64,000 bases of DNA from an uncultured Lactobacillus sp. (GCA_937874185.1 CALNAK010000021.1:434001-498000), one strand, 5' to 3'; counted from the stretch's first letter, positions 34,252-43,420 are shown. The notes: a model not told the origin generated them from the letters alone. Numbers and translations are program-made.

Positions 34252-35265
34252 CTAACCTTTAAAATTTTTTGCCCAGTCTTGTAACTGGTCCTTAAAACCT
34301 TCAAACAACTTAGGATTATTGGTATTTGGTATTGTGCCCATCAAAACATTTCCAATTTGCTCAGCTTTATCACCATGTTTTTGTAACACAACGATTGCCT
34401 TTTGTGCCTCTTTTGAAGCAAATAAGTTAGTTGGCAAATCTAGTACAGCTTGCAAGTAAACACTTGAAACCATCCATTCAGATAGCTTCTTAGCTTGGTC
34501 AGTTTGGAAAATTTGTGAAGGTACAATGAATATACCGATTCCACCGTCATTTAAATTATTCATAGTTTGTTCAATTAGCAAATGGTGAGCATAAGAATGT
34601 CCCTCATCTGATTTAGTCTTGAACTTGTCAGCATTTTCATCAATTGGATAATAACCAACTGGTAAATCTGCCACTGCCATATCAATATCAGTAATATCCC
34701 ATTCAGCAATGCTATCTTGGTGATAAGCATCAATGTTCAGGTTCATTACTTCGCTAAAGGATTTAGTTAACGAAACTAATGCGTCGTCATTATCCAATGC
34801 TGCAGCGTTGATCTTGAATTTGTCAGTCATATTCAATTGTTCAATAACTTCAATCAATAAGTTACCTGTTCCAACAGTTGGATCAACTATGTTCACTTCT
34901 TTTTTATTTTGAACATTAAGTATTTCATAAGCAATCAGGCTAGAAATCAAACCAATCGCGTCTGGAGTCATTAATTTATTGACCTCAGCTTTATCGTCTT
35001 TTTGAGCCTTAATAACAGAAACAGTGATAGCTTGCTTTAGTTGTAAAGGAGTTAGATTCAAATCCTTTAACTCTTTATAAACAGCATCTAATTTTTCAAC
35101 AGCATCTTTATTTGGAACATCGTTCTCCACATAAACTTTGCCGTCAGAAATATTAGTTAATGTTTCTGCAAGTGCCTCAATATTTCCTACCCTCAATGAC
35201 TCTTTCAATAAAGAATTAGCTTGATTTAGCTTATCAAAATATGTTTGCATATCTTTTTCTGACAT
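34252..35265 (-). CDS. ytxK: YtxK-like class I SAM-dependent methyltransferase
   Basis: 337 residues. An N-terminal helical part (about 1-95) is followed by an N6-adenine-methyltransferase-type Rossmann domain. The SAM motif is IVDPTVGTGNLLIEV at about residues 125-139. The catalytic NPPY position is occupied by ADLPVGYYP at about 191-199, so the usual NPPY motif is altered, as is typical of this family. The target is unknown. It is the gene between comGG and ackA, the conserved position of ytxK. The start follows AGAGG. It is not part of a restriction system as judged by context. Confidence 0.85.
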   Translation of the reverse strand: MSEKDMQTYFDKLNQANSLLKESLRVGNIEALAETLTNISDGKVYVENDVPNKDAVEKLDAVYKELKDLNLTPLQLKQAITVSVIKAQKDDKAEVNKLMTPDAIGLISSLIAYEILNVQNKKEVNIVDPTVGTGNLLIEVIEQLNMTDKFKINAAALDNDDALVSLTKSFSEVMNLNIDAYHQDSIAEWDITDIDMAVADLPVGYYPIDENADKFKTKSDEGHSYAHHLLIEQTMNNLNDGGIGIFIVPSQIFQTDQAKKLSEWMVSSVYLQAVLDLPTNLFASKEAQKAIVVLQKHGDKAEQIGNVLMGTIPNTNNPKLFEGFKDQLQDWAKNFKG

Positions 35266-35301
35266 AGTTAACCTCTTTGCCTAATAATAAAATTTTAACG
35301 T

Positions 35302-35315
35302 TGGAAACGATTTTA
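35302..35315 (-). promoter_or_regulatory. cre-like site between comGG and ytxK-ackA
   Basis: TGGAAACGATTTTA has the conserved GAAACG core of the cre consensus with a mismatch near each end. It lies upstream of an AT-rich -10-like segment in the 51-bp gap before ytxK, so ytxK-ackA may have its own CcpA-responsive promoter. Confidence 0.4.
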
Positions 35316-35316
35316 T

Positions 35317-35541
35317 TCAAGGATTCCTCAATTCACAATAGTCAATTTTATTACTTTTATTAAATTTTTTGTTAATTTCTTGCTTGTAAATGGTGTCTAA
35401 TTGCCTATAACCATTGATTTGCTCTCCAATATAGGAATTGCTATAGCCAATAATTAAAATTGCAACTATTAATATTAACATACTATTCAATAATACCGTG
35501 CCGCCACGTTTTCGATTGTATTCTATAATCTTATGAACCAT
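35317..35541 (-). CDS. comGG: Competence minor pseudopilin ComGG-like
   Basis: A 74-residue protein, the last gene of the comG operon. A basic start (KIIEYNRKRGG) is followed by one hydrophobic segment (TVLLNSMLILIVAILIIGYS) and a short polar tail, the usual ComGG plan, although the tail is shorter than in Bacillus. It overlaps comGF by 11 nt. Assignment is mainly by position and topology, since ComGG proteins are poorly conserved. Confidence 0.7.
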   Translation of the reverse strand: MVHKIIEYNRKRGGTVLLNSMLILIVAILIIGYSNSYIGEQINGYRQLDTIYKQEINKKFNKSNKIDYCELRNP

Positions 35542-35983
35542 TTGTTAAATACATCTCCGACGTTTCATTGGCTTTATTCACTGTTGTAATAATAACTAAA
35601 TTTTGAGATTTTTCAATATAAATTCGATTTAAATTGGTAATAATTGGTTCGTGGCCCCCCGACGTGGCAGTTCTCATCCTCAACATTGAATTGGCAGATG
35701 GTCCATAAGATTCAATAACATTAATACCTTTATTTCCGGGCTTGTCATATATGATTTTATCGGTAGTTACTCGTCTCAAATGCGCATCCCCCAACGTTTC
35801 CTGTAATTTTTCTTGAGTTATGTGCCAACGCAATTGATCTTTAAATGACGTATTCTGAATAGCCTTCATTATTTGCAGTGACTGTTGTAAAATCCCCAAC
35901 GTCATAAGCGTCACCATCAGGGCAATTACAGATTCATATAGAATAAAACCCTCTTTTTTACGAAACTTCCGCTTGATAGACAT
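35531..35983 (-). CDS. comGF: Competence minor pseudopilin ComGF
   Basis: 150 residues. The class III signal motif appears as KKEGFILYESVIALMVTL at residues 9-26, with the prepilin-peptidase site before FILYE and the Glu at position +5. A ComGF-like beta-rich C-terminus follows (WHITQEKLQETLGDAHLRRV). It overlaps comGE by 26 nt and comGG by 11 nt. It is a component of the DNA-uptake pseudopilus. Confidence 0.82.
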   Translation of the reverse strand: MSIKRKFRKKEGFILYESVIALMVTLMTLGILQQSLQIMKAIQNTSFKDQLRWHITQEKLQETLGDAHLRRVTTDKIIYDKPGNKGINVIESYGPSANSMLRMRTATSGGHEPIITNLNRIYIEKSQNLVIITTVNKANETSEMYLTNGS

Positions 35984-36242
35984 TCTTATTTACCGTGACC
36001 TGATATTTATTTTCCTTTTGTTGAAAATAATATGTCTGATTCTTAATTATTATTTTATTGGGAATATCTTTTGAATTAAGATGCAACAAGATAATTTTGT
36101 GAGCATTGACCCGTTGTTCCCAATGAGTTAGCACCTTAAACTGTTCATTTATACAAATAGTTAGGGTAAAGATTATCATAATTGAAATCGCCAAAGAGCT
36201 AATAGATTCAATCAAAATAAAGCCGTCATGTCGACGTTTCAA
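35958..36242 (-). CDS. comGE: Competence minor pseudopilin ComGE-like
   Basis: About 94 residues from a TTG at 36242 placed 6 nt after GGGGTG; an in-frame ATG at 36278 is open but has no ribosome binding site and would overlap comGD by 53 nt. The prepilin motif DGFILIESISSLAISIMIIF follows a basic KRRH start. The rest is short and polar. Position between comGD and comGF supports the name. Confidence 0.72.
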   Translation of the reverse strand: MKRRHDGFILIESISSLAISIMIIFTLTICINEQFKVLTHWEQRVNAHKIILLHLNSKDIPNKIIIKNQTYYFQQKENKYQVTVNKNVYQAEVS

Positions 36243-36669
36243 TAATCTCACCCCATCCCATTTGAATTTTATAGGCATAAATTTTTTTGGTTAGTTTGGA
36301 TTCAAATTTAATTGTCAAAGGACTAATTTGCCCATTATTAGAAATATCAAAATCATTCTTTTTACTGATGATTTCTAAATTTTGGGGAAAAGTTTTTTTC
36401 AAGACTTTGTGTGTGCCATCAGGTCTAGGAACAGAAAACATCAATTGATTTTTATTCTTATCAATTTTCAGTCCGCCAACCTTTTTTGTTAAAAAGCAGC
36501 TATTCATCGTATTCTTGAACGTATTTTTAAACCACTCAATTGATTGCTTTTCTTCAACCTGTGCTTGATATCCCTTTAAATTCCAACTGGAAATAGTTAC
36601 CAACGAACAGATTATAAATAATCCTATAACCGTTTCTAGTAAAGTGAATGCCGACCTACGAGTGTTCAT
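36226..36669 (-). CDS. comGD: Competence pseudopilin ComGD
   Basis: 147 residues. It begins NTRRSAFTLLETVIGLFIIC, a prepilin signal with cleavage before FTLLE, followed by the N-terminal helix and a C-terminal globular part (GGLKIDKNKNQLMFSVP). It overlaps comGC by 14 nt and comGE by about 17 nt, with AAGG just before the start. Confidence 0.85.
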   Translation of the reverse strand: MNTRRSAFTLLETVIGLFIICSLVTISSWNLKGYQAQVEEKQSIEWFKNTFKNTMNSCFLTKKVGGLKIDKNKNQLMFSVPRPDGTHKVLKKTFPQNLEIISKKNDFDISNNGQISPLTIKFESKLTKKIYAYKIQMGWGEIIETST

Positions 36670-36988
36670 TTACCTTGCCTGGTTCATCTTTATCTTTGGC
36701 TAAATCAATTGTTTCAAGTTTCAAATCTTGTGCATGTTTAAATTGACCTTCTGAAATGTAGCCTTTCTCCTTTAATTCAGTTAAATTAATTTTTTCTGTG
36801 TTCCCATTACTTTCTGAATACAACTCGGCTTGAGTCACAATTGTTGTTCTAAAAGCTTTATCTGACTCGTTTTGTGCATGAGTTTTCTGTGAAGCAAGAT
36901 TAGGAATCATAATCAACAGCAACAACGAGATAATAAATAAAACAATAACCATTTCAATTAATGTAAAACCTTTTCTAATTTTTTTCAT
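36656..36988 (-). CDS. comGC: Major competence pseudopilin ComGC
   Basis: 110 residues. The class III signal KKIRKGFTLIEMVIVLFII has the cleavage site after the Gly at residue 7, and the conserved Glu lies five residues further on. The helical spine leads to a polar C-terminal domain with KGYISEGQ, as in ComGC proteins. It lacks the cysteine pair found in some other pilins. The start overlaps the comGB stop (ATGA) and follows AAAGGGATG. Confidence 0.92.
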   Translation of the reverse strand: MKKIRKGFTLIEMVIVLFIISLLLLIMIPNLASQKTHAQNESDKAFRTTIVTQAELYSESNGNTEKINLTELKEKGYISEGQFKHAQDLKLETIDLAKDKDEPGKVNEHS

Positions 36989-38001
36989 GTGGACATCCCT
37001 TTCATCATTCCATAAATTGGTAATAAAACTACTAAATAAGTTACAACGATAACAATCGCAATTATTCCAAATAATATTGGCTGCACCATATTCAAAATTC
37101 TTTTTAAATCACGTTGTGTTTCTTCAAATTTCAATTCTGACATTAGCAACAAATCCTGTGCCAATGCGGATCCACTTTCACCCGCTTGTAAAATGACTCT
37201 TAATTGCTTAGGCAGAAGTATCTCATTTTCAATTAAATTGATCAGACTCTGTCCTTGATTCAGTCCCGTAATAAATTTATTAGCTAAATAATTTTGAATT
37301 GAGCCCTTCTGAAATTTATTGCTGGATTCACAAATGCTGAATAAATTCATTCCACTAGACAGTTGCATTCCCAATCCTTGTAAAATTAAAAATTGAAAAA
37401 AATTCAAATATACTTTTCCAACCAAAGGTAATTTCACAAGAGTTTTGGCTCGTCGATACTCTGATTTTCTGTGCAAACTAATAATAAAAATGACTATCAT
37501 TAGGCAAATAACTATCAAACTGACTAATAGTATTTTCAGAAATAGATCAATTGTTTTTCCACCACCAGAGATATCGAGTTGCGGCACGATATACATCTTC
37601 ATTCCTACTAGCATAATGATAAGAAAAGACAGAATAAAACTCGGATAGACCAAAAGTTCTTTTAATTTATTCTTTTGTTTGGCCTGGTTTTGTAGAAGAA
37701 TACCCGTTTGTTCTAGGGCATTTCCAAGTCGACCATGATTCTGAGCAATTATTAATTGATTGAATACTACCGTTGGTAAATTAAGATGTAGCAGTGATTG
37801 TGAAATTGTTTTTCCGTGGCATAAATCATTGTAAATTTTTTCAAAAACTTTATTCTTCTCATTCAACAATCGTAAACAGTTGATTGATTCATTTAGTGAA
37901 AAACCATTTTTCAACAATTTACTAATAATTAACAAGTATTCTGCTTGTTGAGATGAATTTATTTTCTTATCCGTAGACGTATTCTTCGTAAATGTTCTCA
38001 T
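36985..38001 (-). CDS. comGB: Competence type II-secretion-like membrane protein ComGB
   Basis: 338 residues with the GspF/T2SF fold. A cytoplasmic domain (YLLIISKLLKNGFSLNESI, about residues 22-40) is followed by three membrane segments (SFILSFLIIMLVGMKMYIVP; ILLVSLIVICLMIVIFII; PILFGIIAIVIVVTYLVVLL). The second repeat contains GMQLSSGMNLF. It is the inner-membrane platform for the pseudopilus, working with ComGA. It overlaps comGA by 35 nt; the ribosome binding site is weak, consistent with coupled translation. Confidence 0.9.
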   Translation of the reverse strand: MRTFTKNTSTDKKINSSQQAEYLLIISKLLKNGFSLNESINCLRLLNEKNKVFEKIYNDLCHGKTISQSLLHLNLPTVVFNQLIIAQNHGRLGNALEQTGILLQNQAKQKNKLKELLVYPSFILSFLIIMLVGMKMYIVPQLDISGGGKTIDLFLKILLVSLIVICLMIVIFIISLHRKSEYRRAKTLVKLPLVGKVYLNFFQFLILQGLGMQLSSGMNLFSICESSNKFQKGSIQNYLANKFITGLNQGQSLINLIENEILLPKQLRVILQAGESGSALAQDLLLMSELKFEETQRDLKRILNMVQPILFGIIAIVIVVTYLVVLLPIYGMMKGMST

Positions 38002-38935
38002 TTATTAAGCCTATCTGATATGCATTTTGGATTGTATCTTTCCAGTTATCATCTGTTAAATCAGATTTGATAAAATCATTAATCTCTGCCAATTCCATTG
38101 AATCAATAAATAGCTCTAAATCTCGATTTGTTGGGATCAACCGTTGATATGAAATCAGATTAACGGCGTTCAAAATATCTACATCAGCAATCTTAAATTG
38201 CCGTAAACGCTGGATAACTGAATACTTTGATTTACCATGAATCGTTGACATCACCGTATATCCGCAAAGAGCTGCTTGAATAGCCTGTTGAGCAGTTTGA
38301 CTGTCCCGAATCTCACCAATAATCAACACTTCTGGTCGATGACGTAAACTGGTTTTTATCAATTCCTCGTAAGTCATCCCTGCTTCAAGATTAACTTGTA
38401 ACTGTAAAAAATCATCCTCAACAATCTCAATTGGATCTTCAATACACATAATTTTTTTAGTTGAACTTAATTGCCTTCCTAGTGCATACATCAATGACGT
38501 TTTACCAGAACCCATTGGCCCCGCAAATAACATCATCCCTTTTCGTTGCGACATTGGTAATAATTCCTTTACCACCTCAGAATTCAATTGCGTGTTAAAT
38601 TCCTGTGGATAAATTAATCTAACAACCATTGATTCCCGATTTTTAAAATCACCAACTGACGAAATTCTAATAAAAATATCACGATTTTGATATCTAAAAT
38701 TAAATGAACCTTTTTGTGCTCGGCGGCGTTCTGAAACATCCAAACAACTATTAAATTTCAAAAAGTTCATAATAGCCAAGGTTTCTTCCTCAGTTAAATC
38801 AGCGACAGTATAATTTTGCAGCGAATTACGTGCCTCAATCCGATAAAAATTAGTATGTGGGAAAAAATAAATATCAGAAATTTTATTTGTACAGGCTTCT
38901 GTCAACAAATTATTAACCATTGTTTCTGCAGTCAT
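37967..38935 (-). CDS. comGA: Competence ATPase ComGA
   Basis: About 322 residues, a GspE/PilB-type traffic ATPase that powers pseudopilus assembly for DNA uptake. Walker A GPMGSGKTS is at about residue 139, Walker B LIIGEIRD near 205, and the Asp/His boxes MCIEDPIEI and TIHGKSKYSVIQRLRQF are present. ATG 38935 is preferred because it lies 8 nt after GGAGG; ATG 38941 is only 2 nt from it. The operon begins only about 30 bp after the yebC terminator, so its promoter must overlap that terminator or lie in yebC. Confidence 0.92.
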   Translation of the reverse strand: MTAETMVNNLLTEACTNKISDIYFFPHTNFYRIEARNSLQNYTVADLTEEETLAIMNFLKFNSCLDVSERRRAQKGSFNFRYQNRDIFIRISSVGDFKNRESMVVRLIYPQEFNTQLNSEVVKELLPMSQRKGMMLFAGPMGSGKTSLMYALGRQLSSTKKIMCIEDPIEIVEDDFLQLQVNLEAGMTYEELIKTSLRHRPEVLIIGEIRDSQTAQQAIQAALCGYTVMSTIHGKSKYSVIQRLRQFKIADVDILNAVNLISYQRLIPTNRDLELFIDSMELAEINDFIKSDLTDDNWKDTIQNAYQIGLINENIYEEYVYG

Positions 38936-38966
38936 AGTCATGCCCTCCTTTCAAATAAAAGTACGC

Positions 38967-39000
38967 AAAAAAAGACCGCAAACTTTATTGTTTACGGTCT
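38967..39000 (-). terminator. Terminator of yebC, directly upstream of comGA
   Basis: On the minus strand AGACCGTAAAC pairs with GTTTGCGGTCT and is followed by TTTTTTTGCG. It lies between yebC and the comG operon. Confidence 0.88.
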
Positions 39001-39012
39001 AATTTATAAAAT

Positions 39013-39747
39013 TTATTCGTCGTCACTATCAGCAGCGGCTGTAAACACTTCTGAAACATCTTCATCATCTTCAAGTTGATCAATCATATGTTCAAATTGT
39101 TCTTGTTTATCTTCTGGAACTGGTGTTGTATTTTGTGGAATCATTGTTAACTCAGCATCAGCAATTTCGTAGCCTTTTTCAATCAAACCATCACGTACGG
39201 CTGCAAAGTCCTTTACATCTGTGTAAATTTCATAAGCGTCGTCTGATGTTTGTAGATCATCAGCTCCTAGATCCATAATATCCATCAAAACTGTATCTTC
39301 GTCTTGAGTATTCTTAGTACGGTCTAGAACAAGATATCCCTTACGGTCAAACATGTAAGAAACTGAACCACTTGAACCCATGCTTCCTCCGTTACGAGTA
39401 AATGCAACACGTACGGCAGAAGCAGTTCTGTTCTTGTTATCTGTCAAAGTTTCAACTAAGACGGCAACTCCACCTGGAGCGTAGCCTTCGTATGTAACTT
39501 CATCATAATGTTCATCACTACCACCATCAGCCTTTTTAAGGGCACGTTTGATGTTGTCCTTAGGCATATTGGCTGCACGAGCTTTATCTACTATTAAACG
39601 AAGGGCAGCATTATCGTTAGGGTCGGAACCACCCGATTTAGCTGCCATGAATAACTCACGAGACAGCTTTTGGAAGATTTTACCACGTTTTGCATCTTGG
39701 GCACCTTTTCTACCTTGGATATTATGCCATTTTGAATGTCCTGACAT
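39013..39747 (-). CDS. yebC: YebC/PmpR-family protein
   Basis: 244 residues. The N-terminal signature MSGHSKWHNIQGRKGAQD is diagnostic. GKIFQKLSRELFMAAKSGG, IKRALKKADGG and EVTYEGYAPGGVAVLVE follow in family order, and the C-terminus is very acidic (EDDEDVSEVF). Members have been described as transcriptional regulators, and recent work links YebC to translation of proline-rich stretches; which applies here cannot be told. It is monocistronic, with a terminator at its 3' end. The start follows AGAAGGAAAC. Confidence 0.95.
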   Translation of the reverse strand: MSGHSKWHNIQGRKGAQDAKRGKIFQKLSRELFMAAKSGGSDPNDNAALRLIVDKARAANMPKDNIKRALKKADGGSDEHYDEVTYEGYAPGGVAVLVETLTDNKNRTASAVRVAFTRNGGSMGSSGSVSYMFDRKGYLVLDRTKNTQDEDTVLMDIMDLGADDLQTSDDAYEIYTDVKDFAAVRDGLIEKGYEIADAELTMIPQNTTPVPEDKQEQFEHMIDQLEDDEDVSEVFTAAADSDDE

Positions 39748-39859
39748 TTCTGTTTCCTTCTTTCACGAATATTGTAAACCGCCTACAATTTTATCAAAAT
39801 AAGTTTGTTATTACAATATTTGCAAGCAAATAAACGCTTAAAAAGGAAATTTATTGCTG

Positions 39860-42800
39860 TTAATTACGTTGTTTCTTGATATCGATTCCAATTAAAGTTA
39901 AAACTCCAATCAATACACCTAAAATTTGAGCGAAGATTCCACCCTTACTATTACCAGTTTGTGGGAACATTCCTGAGCTTTCTTCTTGATAAACTGGAGC
40001 ATTTGTACTCATTTGCGATTGATTCTTTGGCACTACTAAGACACCAGTCGATTTCTTATTGGTTGGTACATAGTAAACAGTTCCATACATAATTGAACCA
40101 GTAGTTACCTTCTTGTTAGAAGTTGTTGTTGGTAGAATTACAGCCTTAGGATCTTTAGGGTCAGTAGTCTGAGCCGAATTAGTCTTTGGGTCTGTTGTAG
40201 TACTTGGATCCGTTGTAGTACTTGGGTCTGTCGTAGTACTTGGATCGGTCGTTGTACTTGGATCCGTTGTAGTACTTGGATCTGTTGTGGTACTTGGATC
40301 TGTTGTAATACTTGGATCTGTCGTTGTACTTGGGTCCGTTGTGGTACTTGGATCCGTTGTGGTACTTGGATCTGTTGTACTACTTGGATCTGTTGTAGTA
40401 GGACCAACAACTGTACTACCTGTTGTATTAGCCGCAACGGTCAATTGAACCGTCTTTGTCTGACCATCAGTCGTGCTCAAAGTAACATTATAAGTACCAG
40501 GAACACTCAAATTTGCTTGGCTCAAATCAACATTAACTGTTTCTGATTGATCATTATCATCGGTGGCAGTCGCATTAAAGTCTTTTGCTGTAGGAGTTGT
40601 ATCTCCAACATGCATTGTATAATCGCTACCATTCAAGGTTGTTTTAGCAGCAGTAATTTGTAAGGTGCCATTTGTTGTAGTAATTGCGTAATTTGGATTA
40701 TCAGCTGCGTTATAAGTAACAGTTATTGGATAACTACCAACATCTTCACCTGGAGTTCTGCTCAAAGTATAAACTGGTTGCGTTGTCAAACCGCTTGGCA
40801 ATGTAACATTTGCAGATAATTGTGGATCGGTAGTTCCAGCAACTTTAGAAACATTATTAACAGTAATTGTAACTGGAGCTTTATTGATAACTAAATCAGC
40901 CGTATCAGTACCAGCTAACCAATTGTATAAATTACCTTGATTTTGATTAGCAATATTAGTTAATCCTTGTGAGGTTAAAGTAACTTGATAAGTTCCGGCA
41001 TTTGTAGCATCCGGAGTAACCACAATATCGCCACTTTGTAATGTATAAGTCGTACCATCAGAAAGTGTGACTTGATAATCGCTACTATTAACTGTTTGGC
41101 TTTGACCGTTATACGTTGTGGAACTTGTTCCTGTGAGATCAGCCGTTCCAGAACGCTTGTAGACTGCAACAGTGACAGTACTCTTATCGTTGCCATATGT
41201 ATAAGTGACTTGATAATTACCAGCAGCGTCAGTATTAACTGTGTTATCAGCTTGTCCATTAGGACCAACTACGGTAACAGTGATATTACTCAATGGTACA
41301 TTCGCGCCAGATGGAGTATTTGCACTGATAAAGTTATCACTTGAGTTCCAATCACTACCAGCGGGAATATCAGTATTTACTACTTTAATATCGGGATCAT
41401 CTAACACAACATCATAAGTACCGCTATATCCTGAATCACCGGTTATTCCTGAATTAACAAGCGACCAATTAAAATCAAAGCTGGTTACTCCAGTAGGAAT
41501 TGTGAAGACACCATTACTGTAAGTTACCCCGTTTGTTAAATTGGAAATTGCCATCGAATTTTCAGTAGTGCCATCAATATTAACATTAAAATAATCTGAA
41601 ATTTTATTGTGTGCAGAATCAGTAAAAATTGAGGCAAATTGATTGGTGGCAGGGTTTTCTTGATATCCAACGCTAGTCAAATTAATATTTGGAAAAGCAA
41701 TATCAGTGATTCTATTATATGAAAATGCATCAGTTCCAACAGTTATATTTGCAGCATTGGTCGCAATACTATTGAGTTGGTTGCTAATAAAAGCACCATC
41801 TCCAATAGCAGTTGTGGAACTTGGAATAGTTAAACTGCCTTGCAAATCATTATATGCAAAGGCTTCAGATCCAATAGTTTGTACATTATTTCCAAAAGTT
41901 AGACTCGTTAAATGATTACCAGTGAAAGCAGCGTTTCCAATTGTAACCAAATTAGTTGGCATGGTCTGTGAACCAGTCAGATCATCGTATTCAAAAGCAC
42001 CTTCTTTAATGTTGGTTAAAGCACTGGCATTGCTAAAATCAGCACTGGTTAAAGCACTATCATAAGTGAAAGCCTCTTGACCAATCGTGGTTAAATTAGG
42101 GCCAAACGAAACATTTGCTAATTTTTGATTGGCTAAAAAGGCTTGGTCACCAATCGTTTGAAGGCTATCAGGTAACTTCAACTCAGTAGACTTACTGTTA
42201 TAAATAAATGCTTGGTTACCAATTGATGTTAAATCAGTATTGCTTAAATCAATACTCTGGTTAGCCGAATCACCAGCAAAAGCCTCATCACCAATAGTTG
42301 TTAGAGCAGTGGATTTTGAAAAATCAACATTAGTTAAATTAGCATCTTCGGCAAAAGTTTGATCACCAATACTTTGTAGATTCTTTGATAACGTAACTGA
42401 TTGTAAAGAATTATTGTATTCAAAAGCTTGATCACCCACAGTTTCAACTGAATCAGGTAAATCAATTGTTTTAATTTGATCACTAACAAACGCTTGATCA
42501 CCAATGTTTGTCAAAGTTGTATTATTAGTTAAATCTACATTTTGCAAGTTTGTATAGGCAAATGCACCACTACCAATATCAGTTACACCGTTATTAACTT
42601 GGACAGATGTAACTGTCTTATTTCCGTATAAGGCATTTGTACCAATGCTTGTAACATTGTATTGTTTACTCTCATTGGTTGCGTTATTTGTGACAGTGAT
42701 TGTAGGTGGAATGCTGATTGAGGAATCTGTTAAATTACTATTTGTTCCAGTCAAAGAGGCTTCACTAGTGGAATCATCTGTACTCCAGTTAAAATCGCCA

Positions 42801-43420
42801 GCATCAGTATATCCGGTACCTGATGTTACCTTACTTGTTGTAGTATCAACTGGAGTCAACGGTGTAGTTGTTGTTGCTCTGGTTGTTGGTGTGACTGTAG
42901 CTACCGCTGTTGTTGGAGTGGCTGTTGCTGGAGTGGCTGTTGCTGGAGTACCAGTTGTTGTTGAACCGGTAGTACTTGTAGTTGTTGGTTGTACCGTTGC
43001 AGTTGAACCAATTGTAGTTGAACCGGTAGATTGCGCAGCGGTTCCAGTTGTACTACTTGTAGTTGCTGGTTGAGTCGTCGCAGTTCCTGTTGTAGTGGTA
43101 CCCGTAGTGGCTGTCGTCACTGGTGTTGAATCAGTAGTAGTACTTGCAGTAGTCGTTCCAGTCGTCCCTGTACTTGAAGGAGTTGCTGTAGTTGCGACTG
43201 GATTAGTCGTTGTAGTTGTAGTATCCGAGTTAGTTGTCGGCGTAGAGGTATCAGTTTTATTATCAGTAGTGCTATTCGACGTAACAGAACTTGTATTATT
43301 AGTGGTATCAGCGTGTACAACAACTTCATGGCCTAGTGTAGTACCTAGTCCCAAAGTCATTGCTGCACTTGCGGCAATTAACAATTCTTTTCTATCTAAT
43401 ATAATCTTCTTATTTGCCAT
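39860..43420 (-). CDS. Wall-anchored BspA-type leucine-rich repeat surface protein
   Basis: 1186 residues. A signal peptide is at about 1-38 (KKIILDRKELLIAASAAM...VHAD). A Thr/Ser-rich stretch at about 40-205 is followed by some 350 residues of LRR_5/BspA repeats (unit like LTTIGDQAFxxNxxL) at about 255-610. Ig-like and MBG-type domains (about 640-1060; NGQSQTV, NKAPVTITV, NPNYAITTTNGTLQI) precede a TTTDPS repeat stalk at about 1063-1135. A sorting signal follows: MFPQTGNSKGG, a hydrophobic helix and KKQRN. The motif is FPQTG, not the standard LPxTG, which sortase A may still accept. A role in adhesion is likely by analogy. The start follows AAGGACGG. It is a single gene. Confidence 0.9.
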   Translation of the reverse strand: MANKKIILDRKELLIAASAAMTLGLGTTLGHEVVVHADTTNNTSSVTSNSTTDNKTDTSTPTTNSDTTTTTTNPVATTATPSSTGTTGTTTASTTTDSTPVTTATTGTTTTGTATTQPATTSSTTGTAAQSTGSTTIGSTATVQPTTTSTTGSTTTGTPATATPATATPTTAVATVTPTTRATTTTPLTPVDTTTSKVTSGTGYTDAGDFNWSTDDSTSEASLTGTNSNLTDSSISIPPTITVTNNATNESKQYNVTSIGTNALYGNKTVTSVQVNNGVTDIGSGAFAYTNLQNVDLTNNTTLTNIGDQAFVSDQIKTIDLPDSVETVGDQAFEYNNSLQSVTLSKNLQSIGDQTFAEDANLTNVDFSKSTALTTIGDEAFAGDSANQSIDLSNTDLTSIGNQAFIYNSKSTELKLPDSLQTIGDQAFLANQKLANVSFGPNLTTIGQEAFTYDSALTSADFSNASALTNIKEGAFEYDDLTGSQTMPTNLVTIGNAAFTGNHLTSLTFGNNVQTIGSEAFAYNDLQGSLTIPSSTTAIGDGAFISNQLNSIATNAANITVGTDAFSYNRITDIAFPNINLTSVGYQENPATNQFASIFTDSAHNKISDYFNVNIDGTTENSMAISNLTNGVTYSNGVFTIPTGVTSFDFNWSLVNSGITGDSGYSGTYDVVLDDPDIKVVNTDIPAGSDWNSSDNFISANTPSGANVPLSNITVTVVGPNGQADNTVNTDAAGNYQVTYTYGNDKSTVTVAVYKRSGTADLTGTSSTTYNGQSQTVNSSDYQVTLSDGTTYTLQSGDIVVTPDATNAGTYQVTLTSQGLTNIANQNQGNLYNWLAGTDTADLVINKAPVTITVNNVSKVAGTTDPQLSANVTLPSGLTTQPVYTLSRTPGEDVGSYPITVTYNAADNPNYAITTTNGTLQITAAKTTLNGSDYTMHVGDTTPTAKDFNATATDDNDQSETVNVDLSQANLSVPGTYNVTLSTTDGQTKTVQLTVAANTTGSTVVGPTTTDPSSTTDPSTTTDPSTTTDPSTTTDPSITTDPSTTTDPSTTTDPSTTTDPSTTTDPSTTTDPSTTTDPKTNSAQTTDPKDPKAVILPTTTSNKKVTTGSIMYGTVYYVPTNKKSTGVLVVPKNQSQMSTNAPVYQEESSGMFPQTGNSKGGIFAQILGVLIGVLTLIGIDIKKQRN
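40187..40402 (-). repeat. 18-bp in-frame tandem repeat (TTTDPS stalk)
   Basis: About twelve imperfect copies of an 18-bp unit encode Thr-Thr-Thr-Asp-Pro-Ser (variants STTDPS, ITTDPS and a last TTTDPK). The synonymous third positions vary among copies, so the repeat is partly aged. Copy-number changes would stay in frame and alter stalk length. Confidence 0.9.

Noticed and set aside
34252..35265. The YtxK-like methyltransferase as part of a restriction-modification system
   Set aside because: It sits in the conserved comG-ytxK-ackA order, lacks a neighbouring endonuclease or specificity gene and has an altered NPPY motif.
40187..40402. Possible CRISPR array suggested by regular 18-bp repeats
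   Set aside because: The repeats are contiguous without spacers, in frame and coding; no cas genes are near. No CRISPR array was found anywhere in the window.
40138..40437. Overlapping frame of LQQIQV-type repeats on the minus strand
   Set aside because: A frame-shifted reading of the 18-bp TTTDPS repeat; its regularity comes from the DNA repeat itself.
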